Assembly (NCBI RefSeq): GCF_029873635.1
Contig: NC_080425.1
Coordinates: forward strand, 43,046,402-43,110,401
Source: Malania oleifera
Taxonomy: Eukaryota > Streptophyta > Magnoliopsida > Santalales > Ximeniaceae
Direction of reading: 5' to 3'
Length of the DNA stretch: 64,000 nucleotides
The translations under genes and the position numbers were made by a program. Numbering within the stretch: position 1 is the first letter of the stretch; each line of letters opens with the position of its first letter. Shown piece by piece: positions 1 through 11,412 of this stretch. A model generated the notes under the pieces. It saw nothing but the letters and a program-made list of their open reading frames with translations. It had not been told where the DNA came from and made no database searches.

Positions 1-197
1 GAAATAATTTGCTGAAAATCAGATGTGAAAAAAGATGCATCAAGTACTTTACCTAGGATTGGGTCTATCGTACTTAGATGATTGCGGTAAAAGCTTTTGG
101 CATGTGGGGCTATAAGCCATTGCTCAACGGACGGATCTTCAGCGGGTTGAGATAAGGTGGAAGGTTTCTTACTTCCTACAGATTTGATCCTCAGCAT
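1..197 (-). CDS. Partial 3' ORF downstream of copia pol (function unknown)
   Basis: An open minus-strand frame starts at an ATG at 195-197 and runs off the left edge, giving about 65 codons without a stop. It lies 3' of the copia-1 RNase H on the same strand, where SIRE-like copia elements carry an extra ORF (env-like or 'putative plant transposon protein'). The start is rich in Lys, Ser and Pro, followed by a segment with Trp and paired aromatic residues. A TATA-like box and pyrimidine-rich leader lie upstream at 198-365. The frame is also open upstream of this ATG, so the true start is uncertain. The family assignment rests on position and general resemblance; it could be an unrelated inserted fragment. 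Confidence 0.4.
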   Translation of the reverse strand, partial: MLRIKSVGSKKPSTLSQPAEDPSVEQWLIAPHAKSFYRNHLSTIDPILGKVLDASFFTSDFQQII

Positions 198-572
198 TTT
201 ATATGGAAAAACGAAGGTGGTAGCGTTGGATTTCTGATATGGAAGATAGGGTTTGGTGATTTTTAAAGGAGGAGGAACTGAGGAAAGGAAGAGGACGAGA
301 GCACAGGAGAGTGTAAACCCTAGGTTAGTTGGCTGACCACTCAAACGAATTGTCTTTTTATAAATGAGGCTAGGGTTTTTCCATCAATCAGTCGGCTGAC
401 TACAAGATCAGTTGGCTGACTGCTCTTTGTTTCAAAAACCACAGCTCAGTCAGTCAGCTAGGTCTTGGGTCAGGCGGCTCACTGCAATGCTCTTCTCATT
501 TATTTGTTCAGTTAGTCAGCTAGGCCTGTGATCAGTCGGCTAAATATTTAATATTTCTTATATTTTGAATTT
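198..572 (-). promoter_or_regulatory. Promoter-like region before the 3' ORF of copia-1
   Basis: Reading the minus strand there are about seven copies of a dyad motif resembling GTCAGTCGGCTGAC (plus-strand 320-545), then a TATA-like box (TATAAAAA, reverse complement of 355-362), then a pyrimidine-rich leader of about 150 bases and the ATG at 197. The copia LTRs in this window have the same order (motif array, then TATA box). One motif copy lies between the TATA box and the ATG. Promoter activity is inferred from layout only. Confidence 0.4.
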
Positions 573-1187
573 TTACTCAATTTCTCTATTGTGCAATAGG
601 TCTAGCTCTCTTCTAATGTTTATGAATCTATCTTCAGAGAGAGGTTTAGTGAAGATATCAGTCCATTGATCATTTGCATTAATAAATTCAAGAGTTATGT
701 CTTCTTTTTGAACACGATCTCTTAGAAAATGATCTCTTATGTCAATATGCTTGGTTCTTGAGTGTGAAATAGGATTTTTAGATATGTTTATCGCACTTAG
801 GTTGTCACACTTAATTGGTATTATTCGATAATCTAGATTGAAGTCTTTTAATTGTTGTTTCATGTATAGTATTTGCGCACAACAACTTTCGGCCGGTACA
901 TCTTCGGCCTTTGCGGTTGATAAGGCCATGGAGTTTTGTTTCTTTGAGAACCAAGATACAAATGATTGTCCAAAGAAGTGACATGTGCTACTTGTACTCT
1001 TTCTATCAATTTTGCATCCAACATAATCTGCATCAAAATAGCTTATCATTTCAAAACCAGTGTCCTTTGGATACCACAAGCCTAGATCAAGGGTTCCTAT
1101 CAAGTATCTTAGAATTCTTTTGACTGCAATTTGATGAGAGTCCTTAGGTGCTGATTGAAATCTAGCGCATATGCATACACTAAACAT
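573..1187 (-). pseudogene. Ty1/copia RNase H domain (copia-1)
   Basis: This 204-codon frame is the RNase H end of a copia polyprotein, which degrades RNA in RNA/DNA hybrids during reverse transcription. Readable acidic sites are the D of YFDADYVG, the E of the STAKAE segment (the following residue is altered), the D of KCDNLSAI and the D of QWTDIFTKPL. The last is a copia hallmark, and a stop follows about 30 residues later. It is the 3' end of pol on the minus strand, just after the RT. The frame itself is clean, but frameshifts and stops upstream make the element non-functional. Confidence 0.85.
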
Positions 1188-2120
1188 GATATTAGGTCTA
1201 CTAGTGGTTAAATATAGTCAACTACCTATCATTCCTCGATAATGTTTTGTGTCTACTGGTTTTCCCTTTTCATCTTTATCAAGGCTTGTTGAGGTACTCA
1301 TAGGGGTTCCTATGGGTTTACTTGCTTCCATATCAAAGTTTTTAAGCATATTTTAATATATTTAAATTGATTTATGAATGTTTCATTTTTGGCTTGTTTG
1401 ATTTGTAACCCTAGGAAATAATTTAACTCCCCCATCATACTCATTTCAAACTCTTTTTGCATACATGTGGCAAAATCTTTACATGGTTCTTCATTTGTAG
1501 AACCGAATATGATATCATCCACATATATTTGAACTATTAGCATTTCTTTGTTTTTGGTCTTAATGAATAGAGTGATGTCTGCCATTCCTTTTGAAAAGTC
1601 ATTTTTAAGTAAGAATTTACTTCGTCTCTCATACCAAGCTCTAGGAGCTTGTTTTAAACCATACAATGCTTTAGTTAATCTAAATATGTGATCGGGATGT
1701 TTTAGATCTTCAAAACCTGGTGGTTGTTTTACATAAACCACCTCATTTATATACCCATTTAAGAACACACTTTTCACATCCATTTGATATAGCTTGAATT
1801 CCTTATGGGCTGCATAGGTTAGGAGCATTCTAATTGCTTCCATTCTTGCTACGGGGACAAAGGTTTCATCGTAGTCAATGCCTTCTTCTTAATTGTATCC
1901 TTGAGCTACTAGGCTAGTCTTGTTTCTAACCATTATCCCATTTTCATCTTTCTTATTTCTAAAGACCCATTTAGTTCCTATGATTGAATGATCTTTAGGT
2001 TTGGGAACTAATTTCCATACTTGACTTCTTTCAAATTGATTAAGTTCTTCTTGCATAGCCATAATCCATGAATCATTATTTAATGCTTCTCCTACATTTT
2101 TTTGTTCATCTTGAGATAAG
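1188..2120 (-). pseudogene. Ty1/copia reverse transcriptase (copia-1)
   Basis: The RT domain is broken by stops and frame changes; the longest open part is 1310-1843 (177 codons). It holds the [10 protein letters not shown] segment, the [14 protein letters not shown] motif and the catalytic YVDD, all typical of copia RT. The N-terminal part, with a FRNKKDENG-type segment, is readable to about 2120 and contains an in-frame TAA where copia RTs usually have Gln just before an acidic GID segment. It lies between integrase and RNase H, the copia domain order. Confidence 0.85.
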
Positions 2121-2519
2121 AAAGCATAATGGTTGCATATATTCTTTAATGATGATCTAGTGGTTATTCCTCTTGAAGGTTCTCCAATAATTTGATCTTG
2201 AAGATGGTTTCTTACGTACTTCCATTCTTTTGGTAATTCTTGATTTTCTTTGGGTTTTTATTTTAAAGTTTCTTCATTGTTTTCTTCTTTTTCTTTCTTA
2301 ATTTCGAGATTTTCCCCCTTTTGTGAGATATCTTCGTTTTCATCATTCTTGATTTATTTTTCAAAGGGGTTTGATTCATCAAAAGTTACATGAATTGATT
2401 CTACAATAGTAAGTGTTCTTTTATTATAAATCCTATAAGCTTTACTACTTGTAGACTATCCTAAGAAAATTCCTTCATTTGATTTGGCATCAAATTTCCC
2501 TAAGTCATTTTTTTTATTT

Positions 2520-3205
2520 AGAACAAAACATTTACACCCAAATATATGGAAGTAACTATGTTAGGCCTTCACCCTTTCCATAATTCATAAGGTGTCTTGT
2601 TTAGATTTGATCTAATAGATACCCTATTTATCATATAACAAGTTGTATTTACAGCTTCAACCCAAAAATACTTAGGTAAATTGTTTTCATTTAGCATCGT
2701 TCTAGCCATTTTCTTGGAGGGTTCTATTTTTCCTTTCCACAACTCCATTTTATTGTGGAGTTCTAGGTGCTGAGAAATTATAGTTTATGCCATGATCATT
2801 ACAAATTTTTTTGTCATCATTATTTTTAAATTCTCTACCTTGATCACTCCTAAAGTTTTTGACTTTATATCTTTTCTCATTTTGAAGTTTCTTGCAAAGA
2901 GTTATCAACATATCACAAGCTTCATTTTTGTTGGCTAAAAACAATACCCATGTATATCTAGAATAGTCATAAACAATTACAAAAGCATATTGTTTACCAC
3001 CTAAGCTTTGAGTTCTAGTAGGTCCAAACAAGTCTAAGTGCATGAGTTCTAAGGGTCTACTAGTTGATATATGTTTCTTCTTTTTAAAACTTGTCTTGAC
3101 TTGTTTTCCTAGTTGGCAAGCATCACAAATTTTATCTTTGATAAACTCAGTTTTTGGTAAGCCTTTCACTAAATTTTTCTTTGATAGTTTAGATAGAATG
3201 TCCAT
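2520..3205 (-). pseudogene. Ty1/copia integrase (copia-1)
   Basis: The integrase core inserts the cDNA into the genome. The catalytic triad is readable: D of HLDLFGP, D of FRSDQGREF and E of VVERKNR. The open part is 2750-3205. An in-frame TAA near 2745 replaces the second Gln of the usual TPQQNG segment, a C-to-T type change, after which the frame continues to about 2560. The N-terminal part has the CDAC...GK zinc-associated segment after GAG-pre-integrase. The stretch 2121-2519 should be the integrase C-terminus and linker but is too decayed to read as protein. Confidence 0.8.
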
Positions 3206-3220
3206 GTTAGTATGACCTAA

Positions 3221-3700
3221 TCATCTATGCCAAAGCCATCTATTTTCATATAGGGCACCTAAGCAAGTTACATATTGAGATATTAAATTATCAAGTTTTA
3301 TGCAACACACATTATTTGTTCTATGTGCTGTGAATATAATTTCATTATTCTTAGGGTTTTGTATTATACACTTGTCTTTCTTAAAGATAATTTCAAACCC
3401 TGTATCACTAAGTTGACTAATACTCAAGATATTATGTTTTAGACCATCTACTAACAACACATCATCAATAGTTAAAGAGGTTTCTTTACCTATTTTACCA
3501 ATTCCAACAATTTTACCTTTGGCATGGTCACCGAAGGTTAGTATGCCCCATCTTTTTGAGTTAATGTGGAGAACTTGGTTACTTATCCCCCATCATTTTG
3601 AGTTAATGTGGCGAACTTGGTTCTATCTCCGATCATGCGTCTTGAACACCCGCTGTCCAAGTACCACTTTTCCTTTGATGGTGTTGTCCAAAAGCATACC
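3221..3700 (-). pseudogene. copia GAG-pre-integrase and protease remnant (copia-1)
   Basis: The minus-strand frame 3221-3460 has the VDGLKHNILSISQL segment of the GAG-pre-integrase domain. Upstream, near 3600-3665, the aspartic protease motif LDSGCSR is readable, followed by MIGD. Between them is an in-frame 42-base tandem duplication (units at about 3546-3587 and 3588-3629) that doubles a TKF-TLTQ-DG segment, with a stop in each copy. The protease is therefore dead. Order and motifs place it between gag and integrase. Confidence 0.75.
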
Positions 3701-3713
3701 TACAATGAAAGAT

Positions 3714-5329
3714 TTAAGATGTTACATTAGTTGAAGAAGTACTAGCATAGTGTTTAGCTTCTTTCAAAAAGTACCCTATGAACAATTTCTTCTTTCTTTT
3801 ATTTGTTATTCTATTATAACTGATTCTTTCTTTATTTCCATGCATTCTTTGTTGTCCAATCATTTTCTCAAAGTTTTCTTTTCCTTTTGTGAAGTCGTAG
3901 ATAATCTTCTCTTTATCCTCAAGTGTCTTCCTAAGATCATTTATTTCTAAATTATTCTTACTTTGATCATCTATATGTACTTTTTCTATTTCTTGTGACA
4001 TATAATTTATTTTCTCTTTTAGTTTTTCAATTTGGGATTCTTTCTCTTTTTCAATAGATCTAGAGGTTTCAAGTTGTTTCATTACATTTTCATTTTTTTC
4101 TTTCAAAGTCATATTTATTTTAGAAACTTTGATAAATCTTTTATGTAGAGCAAACAACTCGGATTGAAGTCTTTGTAAGAGGGCATGCTATCACAAGATT
4201 TATCACATGATGCGCTACTAGATTCTTCCGATGAGGAGTAGTAAGAATTCACCTCTTCATCATGTGTCATAAAGCACATGTTAGCCATCTCTTGCCCACT
4301 TGACTCGTTTTCCATTTCACTTGAACTTGAGTCAACCCATGTTACCTTCATGGCTGTTTTCTTTTTCTTTTTCTCCTTCCTGAGTTGAGGGTAGTCTGAC
4401 TTGATATGACTTGGCTTTTAACAATGATAACATGTAGGTAGGTCATTTTTATTTTATTTTTTTCTGTCTTACTTGTTTCCCCTTCCTCATATTTTTTTTT
4501 TACTAAATTTTCTAGGGAACTTTTTGTTTCTTCTATAGAACTTTCCAAGTCTTTTGGTAATGAATGCTAACTCATCTTGGTCTAGATCACTTGATTCACT
4601 ATCGTTGTCACTTGATCTTTCATTAGCTGTTTTTAAAGCAATAGATTTCGTGTGCTTAGGTTCAGGATTTCTTTCCATTAAGGCCATTTCATAAGTAAGT
4701 AGTGATCCTATATGTTCATCTAGTGATGTGATTTTAAGGTTCCTACCTTCCGTTATTGCTGTGTCCTTTGGTTCCCATATGGGTGGAAGACCTCTAAGTA
4801 TTTTTCGAATCATCTCATAGGTAGTGTAGGTTTTTCCTAAGGTATTGAGTGAATTGATTATGTGAGTGAATCTTGTATACATACTTGTAATGGTTTCATC
4901 CGGATTTATTTTGAAGGCTCCATATTCACTAGTTAGCATACCAATCCTGTTGTCTCTAACATTAACCGTTCCTTCATAAGTTACTTCTAGCTTATCCCAA
5001 ATTTCTTCAGTTGTTTTGCAAGCCATAACTTTATTAAATTCATTAATATCTAAAGCAAAATATAAAGCATTTATAACACTTTAATTAACTTGCAACATTT
5101 TATGATCCAAGTCAGTCATGTCCTTTTTCTCCTTAGGAACTTGTCTTTCGTCTACTAGTTTGAAGGCTATTAGGTCACCATCCGTGACGACCTCCCAAGC
5201 TTTCCAATCCATAGTTTGAAGATATATTCTCATATGCTATTTCCAAAAAGTATAGTTCATTCCAAAAAAGATTGGTGGTCCGGTTGAGGATTGACCCTCT
5301 CTAAAGGGAGCTATTCCTATGTGTGCCAT
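3714..5329 (-). pseudogene. Ty1/copia gag (copia-1)
   Basis: Gag forms the particle that packages the element RNA. The likely ATG is at 5327-5329, opening a MAHIGIAPF-type N-terminus. An in-frame stop lies near 5240 and another near 5085. The UBN2-like gag domain is open at 4487-5026 (MACKTTEEIWDKLEVTYEG). A zinc knuckle of the CX2CX4HX4C type is readable near 4400-4430, with a stop inside it and its last Cys replaced by Tyr. The C-terminal part 3714-4157 is Lys/Glu rich and likely coiled coil. The start is supported by the primer site about 45 bases upstream. Confidence 0.75.
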
Positions 5330-5371
5330 TTTGATCTTTATATAGCTTCTTGTTAAGATTTACTATAACTA

Positions 5372-5384
5372 GACTCTCATACCA
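5372..5384 (-). other. Primer binding site of copia-1 (initiator tRNA-Met type)
   Basis: On the minus strand the sequence is TGGTATGAGAGTC, close to the TGGTATCAGAGC complement of plant initiator tRNA-Met used by most copia elements. It follows the LTR end (5387) after two bases. The mismatches fit decay. Confidence 0.75.
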
Positions 5385-5386
5385 AT

Positions 5387-6632
5387 TGAAATTAGAATAG
5401 TGTTCCCGAGAGGGGGGGGGGGGGTGAATTAAATTAATTAAAAATTTAAATTCTTTTCAATTTCTTACTTGTTTTAATGCAATAATAAGAACGCAAGTAA
5501 ATCAATCAACTTATGATCACAACCAAATCACACCACAAAGTACTGAAAATTAAAACACAACCTAATCAACCACAATATGAAATCAATCAATCATTCAAGA
5601 ATTTGATGCTTTTTGTTAGTATCCTTATATTTATTTGCAAGCCTTGCTTTGGTTTGAATTTTATTGCGTTTCTCTTAATTAAGATTTTCGCAAATTAACC
5701 AACGTACTCCCTTGTGGGTTTCCGTAAACGGTTAATTAAAACGTACTTTCTAAAATCAAAAGTCTACTTTGAATTTTATTTTTAAGCCCTACAACCTGCA
5801 CTTAGCATACACAAAAATATATAGTGTAGAAAATAAAAGGAGTAGGGATGAGAAGAACACTACGATTTACGAGGTTCGGCTTATCCCCAGCCAACATCCT
5901 CGCCTTTGGTCAATTCCACCCAAGGATTCCACTAAGTATGCTCCTTTCCAGATGGAACAAACCTTTTACAATATTCCCTCTTTTTCAGGAAAAGAAACCT
6001 CTCCAAGCGATCAACCCCCATTTGGTACAACGATCCAAATCAGCTTTGAATTGTCAATGATATAATGAGAAGGCTACAAGAATCTGAGAACAATAAAACT
6101 CTCAAATAGAGCAGAGTTGTACAAGTTAGAGCACATAATATACTTCAATCAAATAATAATAAAGAAAGTATGAAGCTCAAGTTTAGAGATCTCCAAGGGT
6201 TTGTTAAATGATTGAGAAAACTCAGTGTAAGAACCGTAGGTTGATGATACAACAGCAATTTTAAAATTAGATTCCTTGTTCCCTAAGTTACTTGGAGTGT
6301 CCACCAAGTTTTTATAACTTTCATAATTGAAAAACTAATTTTTAAAATTTTCCCGTTGGAGTTAAAAAATTTGAAATTCCATGGAGTTAGTCGTCTGGAC
6401 ATGCAACTGGGTAATGGTTTTCATAGGGTCAGTCAGCTGGACAAGAGGCTGAGACCATTCTGTCTACCAGAAATTAAAATTAGTAAATTGTCAATCAGCT
6501 GGCTTGACCACATTCAAATATTGTTAGTCGGCTAGACATTGTCAGTTGGCTAACTGATTTTAGTTCATTTGGTTAGTCGACTAGACAGCTTACTTTACTG
6601 TTGCATTCTTTGTCAATTGGCTGACTGATCCT
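5387..6632 (-). mobile_element. 5' LTR of copia-1, U5/R part and inner U3
   Basis: The LTR ends next to the primer site with a TG/CA boundary at 5387. Just inside is a homopolymer of 12 or more G (C on the LTR strand) before GTGAATT, a landmark shared with LTR1-LTR4. A TATA-like box lies at about 6309-6316 (minus strand). Upstream of it are six dyad motifs at 6388-6630. The LTR continues at 8860 after an inserted solo LTR. Small open frames here (for example 5513-5698 and 5769-6065) are chance frames. Confidence 0.75.
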
Positions 6633-8859
6633 TGTTGACTCTATGGGTCCAATCCTGTTTTGATAATGACAAATCACTTGGTATTTGATCTATGCATTGA
6701 GATTGTGAATAGGAATTATATTAAGCATGCACGTAAGGATAACAAGTCATGAAAGCCATAAAGAATAAAGTATACACAACTTGGCAGATCCATGGAACTC
6801 AAAGAGTACAAGAATGAAGATACAAGTGACAAGTTCAAGAACATCATGGGAATGGGTACTTAGAACTCATGTATTTACATTTTCATATGATTTAATTTAA
6901 GGCTCAACATATACCCTAGAATGACTTTAGTACTCATGCATCTCATGAATATCATTAGGGGACATTCATAGACTTAGAAATATTTTTAGAACCTTGAAAA
7001 ATATTTTTATAAAAGAGCCAAGAAAGAGAGCAAAGCATAATTTTAAATTAGAAATAAAAAATTCAGGAAATGGCGACTTTTGTAGCCTGAACTCAACCTT
7101 AGTCGCCTGAAGAATTTCTTCAGAAGCCTGAAGATTAAGTTCAGTCGCCTGAAGAATTAATGGTGAAACACAAAATCTAACCGAGGCACTTCAGTCACCT
7201 GAACCTGTGACTTCAGTCATCCGAAGTTGTCACTTCAAGAGTCTGAACTCCATTTCAGTTGCTTGACCCTATATTTAGGTTGATTTTTTTGAAGCACTAA
7301 CGAACTTCAGTCGCCTGGGCATCGACCTCAGTCGCCTGAACTTGTGGGAAAGCTTAAAAATTTAATTTTTATTAAAAGAACTCACGAGATATTTCTTAAT
7401 CCAACAGTCAAGATTGATTCTAAGGGTTAAGCACCTATATATTGAACATCTAAACCCTAGAACGCAAGCTAAGACAAATGAAAAGAGAAGAGAACATCTT
7501 ATTGAAAATAGAATTGAGAAACTTGAACGTCTTGATATACGATTGCCTGCACTCCATCTTACAATCATCAAGTTTGGGAAAATCAACTCAGAAAATCAAA
7601 GAGAATCTATTTACACAACTTGATTTCAACTTGGTATTGAGGTTTGGTAAATCCTTTTAGTGTTTTTCAAAAGATTCTCATATCATCATCCGTTATTGAA
7701 TATCGTTAGAGAATTTGATCTTGAGTTTTTGAATCATATAGAGATTTTTTTTTGACAAGTTTATTACTTGAAAAAGTTTTATTTTGCGATTGATATATAT
7801 TTTTTCAAAGAACTTCTCATTTCAAAATATATTGTTTGAAATAGGCTGAGTGATAGATAGTGAGTATACTTTCATATAGATTATTTAGATAATCTCACTA
7901 CTTGATAAAGGGTTTCATCATTGGTTAAATAGAATTGAATCAAGTGTGTGTTTAGTTAAAGGATCTATATTTTAGATATATTAAAATAGTTGATTAAATA
8001 TCATTGGTGTTCATAAATATACATTTCATTGAGGGATATTTTCTGAAAAACAATATGTTCAGTTTGTGATCTTTGAAAATCATATTATATATTCTTATTA
8101 CCAAGATCATTGTGTGATTGAATATTTAAAAGAAAGTTGTTGATTTTGATTGATATAATATTCAAGACACAGTTTTTGAATAAGTTCACATTAGATATAT
8201 TTGTACATTTTTACAAAGTGAACTAGAACCCTAATATTCTCCAAAGCGATTAAATATATCATTTTTTTTTTGGAGATTTGATAAAAGGGAAATTGTGTGT
8301 TGAAGAATATCATTAATAAACGATTGTATTGTTTTATACATTCTGAGCTTCAAGTTTCATCATATGATTATGTATTAGGAATTTGAATTGTACTCACTAG
8401 TTTTGTTGGAAGCAACTTTGAGTGTTTTATAGATTTCATTGTATTCACTGTTCGGATTGTGAATCGGGTTTGAGGAGAGAGTTGTATCTCTTGTAAGCAG
8501 CGGAGTAGGAGGAAGTTGTACCTCTTGTAAGCATCAAATTGTAAGGGAAGCTCAATCCCAATTTAAGGAGCAGTGATTATAGTGAAATCCTTGAGTGGGT
8601 TGCTCAAGGCGAGGACGTAGGTCGGGTTGGCTGAACCATGTAAAAACTGTGTTTGCATTCTCTCTTCCCTTGTCTCTTTACTTTCCACACTACATTTTCT
8701 TACTTACATTGCATATATATTTGTTGGATAATTTCACTCAAACTTGATAAGTAATTGGTTACATTTAGACATAGGGACTAAGTGGTGAAAAAAATTTCAA
8801 AGAATTTTTAAAATACCCAATTCACCCTCCCTCCTCTTGGGATTACACCTAAATCAACA
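6633..8859 (+). mobile_element. Solo copia LTR (LTR5), nested in the copia-1 LTR
   Basis: The element begins TGTTGACTCTATGGGTCC and ends with the CCCAAGAGG-type landmark (as TCTTGGGATTACACC) and CAACA. It is flanked by a perfect 5-base target duplication, ATCCT at 6628-6632 and 8860-8864. At 2227 bp with no internal DNA, it is a solo LTR. A TATA-like box lies at about 7435-7444. Upstream, 7081-7342 holds about ten copies of a TTCAGTCGCCTGAA-like motif. Confidence 0.9.
7081..7342 (+). repeat. Scattered dyad motif, subfamily B (TTCAGTCGCCTGAA)
   Basis: About ten irregularly spaced copies of a 14-base near-palindrome, such as those at 7140-7156, 7212-7226 and 7327-7342. Spacing varies, so it is not a tandem repeat. 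The arms TTCAG and CTGAA are complementary. It lies in the U3 part of LTR5, upstream of the TATA-like box. Confidence 0.75.
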
Positions 8860-9366
8860 ATCCTAGTTCATAATGGTCAGTCTGCTGGGCAGGTTTTTAA
8901 CATATGGTGTGTGTCAGTCGGCTAACCATTCCATCCTTTTTACAAAAACATCCAAATTTGATTTTTAAACCCTTGCTATTTAAAAGACTCAAATGTAACT
9001 TTGTAAAATCATTTTCCAGGGTTTTCAAAAAATGGTCTCTAAGTCTTTGCACCCTAATGAACTTCATATTTCTAAATTATATTTTATTTGAAGTACTTAC
9101 AATAGACTTGACTGAATATGACTTTTAAGTACAAAGTCTTCAAGTCTCTTGATGTTCATCTTGACTTCATGTCCCTCTAGGCCTTTAAGCTTTTTCATTT
9201 GTCTTTTAATGCTTAAATACTCGGAAAAGCTTTCACTTGATTTGGCTTTGATTTCCAACTTGCTTCCATGACAAACATGAGTGCGGAGTTATGAAATCTT
9301 GAAATAAAGTCATTTAACAACACAGGTTAAAACATCTTCATTTGTTATCATCAAAACAAGATTGAA
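8860..9366 (-). mobile_element. 5' LTR of copia-1, outer U3 part
   Basis: This continues the LTR after LTR5. Two more subfamily-A motifs lie at 8877-8890 and 8908-8922. Toward 9366 the minus strand reads TTGTTTTGATGATAACAAAT, matching the start of the other copia LTRs, where TTTTGATAATGACAAAT follows a TGTTGACC beginning. The exact LTR end is blurred where the gypsy remnant begins at about 9371, suggesting truncation. Confidence 0.65.
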
Positions 9367-9370
9367 AAGC

Positions 9371-10220
9371 CTACTTAGGCCGACAAGTCTCTCCCACGTT
9401 TAGTCCTAGCAATCCTAACACAAAGTCCATTGAAATATCAATCCAATGCTCACTAGGAATTGTTAAAGGGGTATACAAACCATTGGACCTCACTCTAGAT
9501 TTGGCTTGCCTACATGTGACATATCTACCACAAGTTCTCTCAACATCTCTTTTCATGTGAGGCCAATAGAAATGTTTGTGCAAAACAGCTAAAGCCTTTG
9601 CAACTCCAAAATGTCCCATTAATCCCCCACCATAAGATTCCAGCACTAACAACTCCCTCAAGGAACACTTAGGTACGCATAACTTATTCTCTCGGAGCTT
9701 CACAAAATTCGTGGTCATCAGCATGTAAGTTTTTAATGTGCTCAAAACCAAGCAATTTTGCATCAAGTGTGGAGAGTAATGCATACTTGCGAGAAAGTGC
9801 ATCGACTACCACATTCTCCTTACCTTGCTTATATTGGATGACGTATGGAAACATCTCAATGAACTCCACCCAACGAGCATGCCTTTTGTTTAGCTTTTGT
9901 TGGCCCTTCAAGTGTTTTAAGGACTCATGATCGGTGTGAATCACAGATTCCTTAGGCCATAGGTAGTGTAGCCATATCTCTAAAGCTCGAACCAATGCAT
10001 ACAACTCCCTATCATAAGTTGGGTAGTTTAAGGCTGCCCCGTTTAGTTTCTCACTAAAGTAAGCAATTGGTCGTCCTTCCTGCATAAGAACTACACCTAT
10101 TCCAATACTTGAAGCATCACATTCAATCTCAAATGTTTTCAAAAAGTTAGATAAAGACAATAAGGGGGCGTTGGTCAGCTTCTCTTTGATTAATAAGCCT
10201 TCTCTTGTTCTTCTCCCCAT
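9371..10220 (-). pseudogene. Ty3/gypsy RNase H and start of integrase (chromovirus-like)
   Basis: Two overlapping frames. 9684-10220 is RNase H with [33 protein letters not shown] and DHESLKHL, ending in the VVDALSR segment. 9371-9802 carries the integrase zinc segment, with an H...H then C...C pattern in GHFGVAKALAVLHKHFYW and RTCGRYVTCRQAK. A frameshift lies in the overlap near 9700-9800. The coding region is cut at 9371, so the integrase catalytic core, chromodomain and 3' LTR are missing. Confidence 0.85.
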
Positions 10221-11214
10221 CTAAATCCAACGTTCTTCTTGATCACTTTGGTAAGTGGTGTGGCTATGTTACTAAAGTCCTTCATAAACCACTGGTAAAA
10301 ACTAGCAAGTCCATGAAAACTACGAACATTACCTATACTTGTGGGACTTGGCCACTCTTGGATTGCACGTACCTTCTCTTCATCAACTGATAAACCTTGT
10401 GCACTAACAACAAATCCTAGAAATACAAGCTTATTGGAGTAAAAAGTACACTTCTTCAGATTAGCAAACAACTTTTCTTTCCTAAGCACGTCTAAAACAG
10501 GTTTCAAATGTACTACGTGATCGTCCACATTTTTGCTATAAATGAGTATATCATCAAAGTAGACAACAACAAATCAACCTGTAAATGTACGCAAAACATG
10601 ATTCATAAGTCTCATAAAGGTGCTCGGAGCATTAGTCAATCCAAAAGGCATGACTAACAATTCATACAAACCATACTTTGTTTTAAAGGCAATTTTCCAT
10701 TCATCTCCTTTTATTCTAATCTGATGATAACCACTCTTTAAATCAATCTTAGAAAATACATAAAAACCATGCAGCTCATCTAGCATATCATCTAAGCAAG
10801 GAATAGGATGACGATACTTTACAGTTATGTTGTTGATGGCCTGACAATCAACGCACATTGTCCACGTCTCATCCTTCCTAGGTACAAGTAAAACTGGAAC
10901 GGTGCATGGACTCATGATCTCCTTCACGCGCCCTTTCTTCAACAACTCACTGACCTACCATTGAAGCTCCTTTGTCTCCTTAGGATTGCTCCTATAGGCT
11001 GGTCGGTTTAGAATTGTCGCACTGGGAACAAAATCAATTTGATGTTCAATCCTTCGGATTGGAGGTAACCCATATGGTATTTTTCTTCGGGAAAGGCATC
11101 CTCATACTCTTGCAAAAGAGAAAAAACAGAAATAGGCAAAGCAAGGTCAAGTTCGTTATTGTTTAGACATGCCTCTTTGTACAAAAGTGTAATCATCTGC
11201 TGATTTGAAAACAT
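10190..11214 (-). pseudogene. Ty3/gypsy reverse transcriptase (chromovirus-like)
   Basis: RT motifs read across frames 10574-10945 and 10190-10528: [51 protein letters not shown] and the segment FLGFVVSAQGLSVDEEKVRA. The catalytic YxDD lies at the frame break near 10550-10575, where the plus strand shows a stop codon just beside it. Upstream, 11008-11214 carries the linker with LLQEYEDAFPEE, typical of the protease-RT junction in chromoviruses. Several frameshifts make it inactive. Confidence 0.85.
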
Positions 11215-11412
11215 TGCTCACTTAATTTCACTCACTTTTGCATAGAAATTCTTTTGTTTTCTCTCTGAATTTCTCTTAATGGCTGAACTTTGATTTTATT
11301 TTTCACTCTCATTTTTCTTAGCCTCTTTCTGATTTTCACTCTTTTTCTTTTGTTCACTCACTTTCTTTTGATCAGTCTCTTTTTGCAATCTCACTTGATC
11401 CTCATATACTTG

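Noticed and set aside
8904..9128. 74-codon plus-strand frame
   Set aside because: It lies within the copia-1 LTR on the opposite strand, with no start context or homology.
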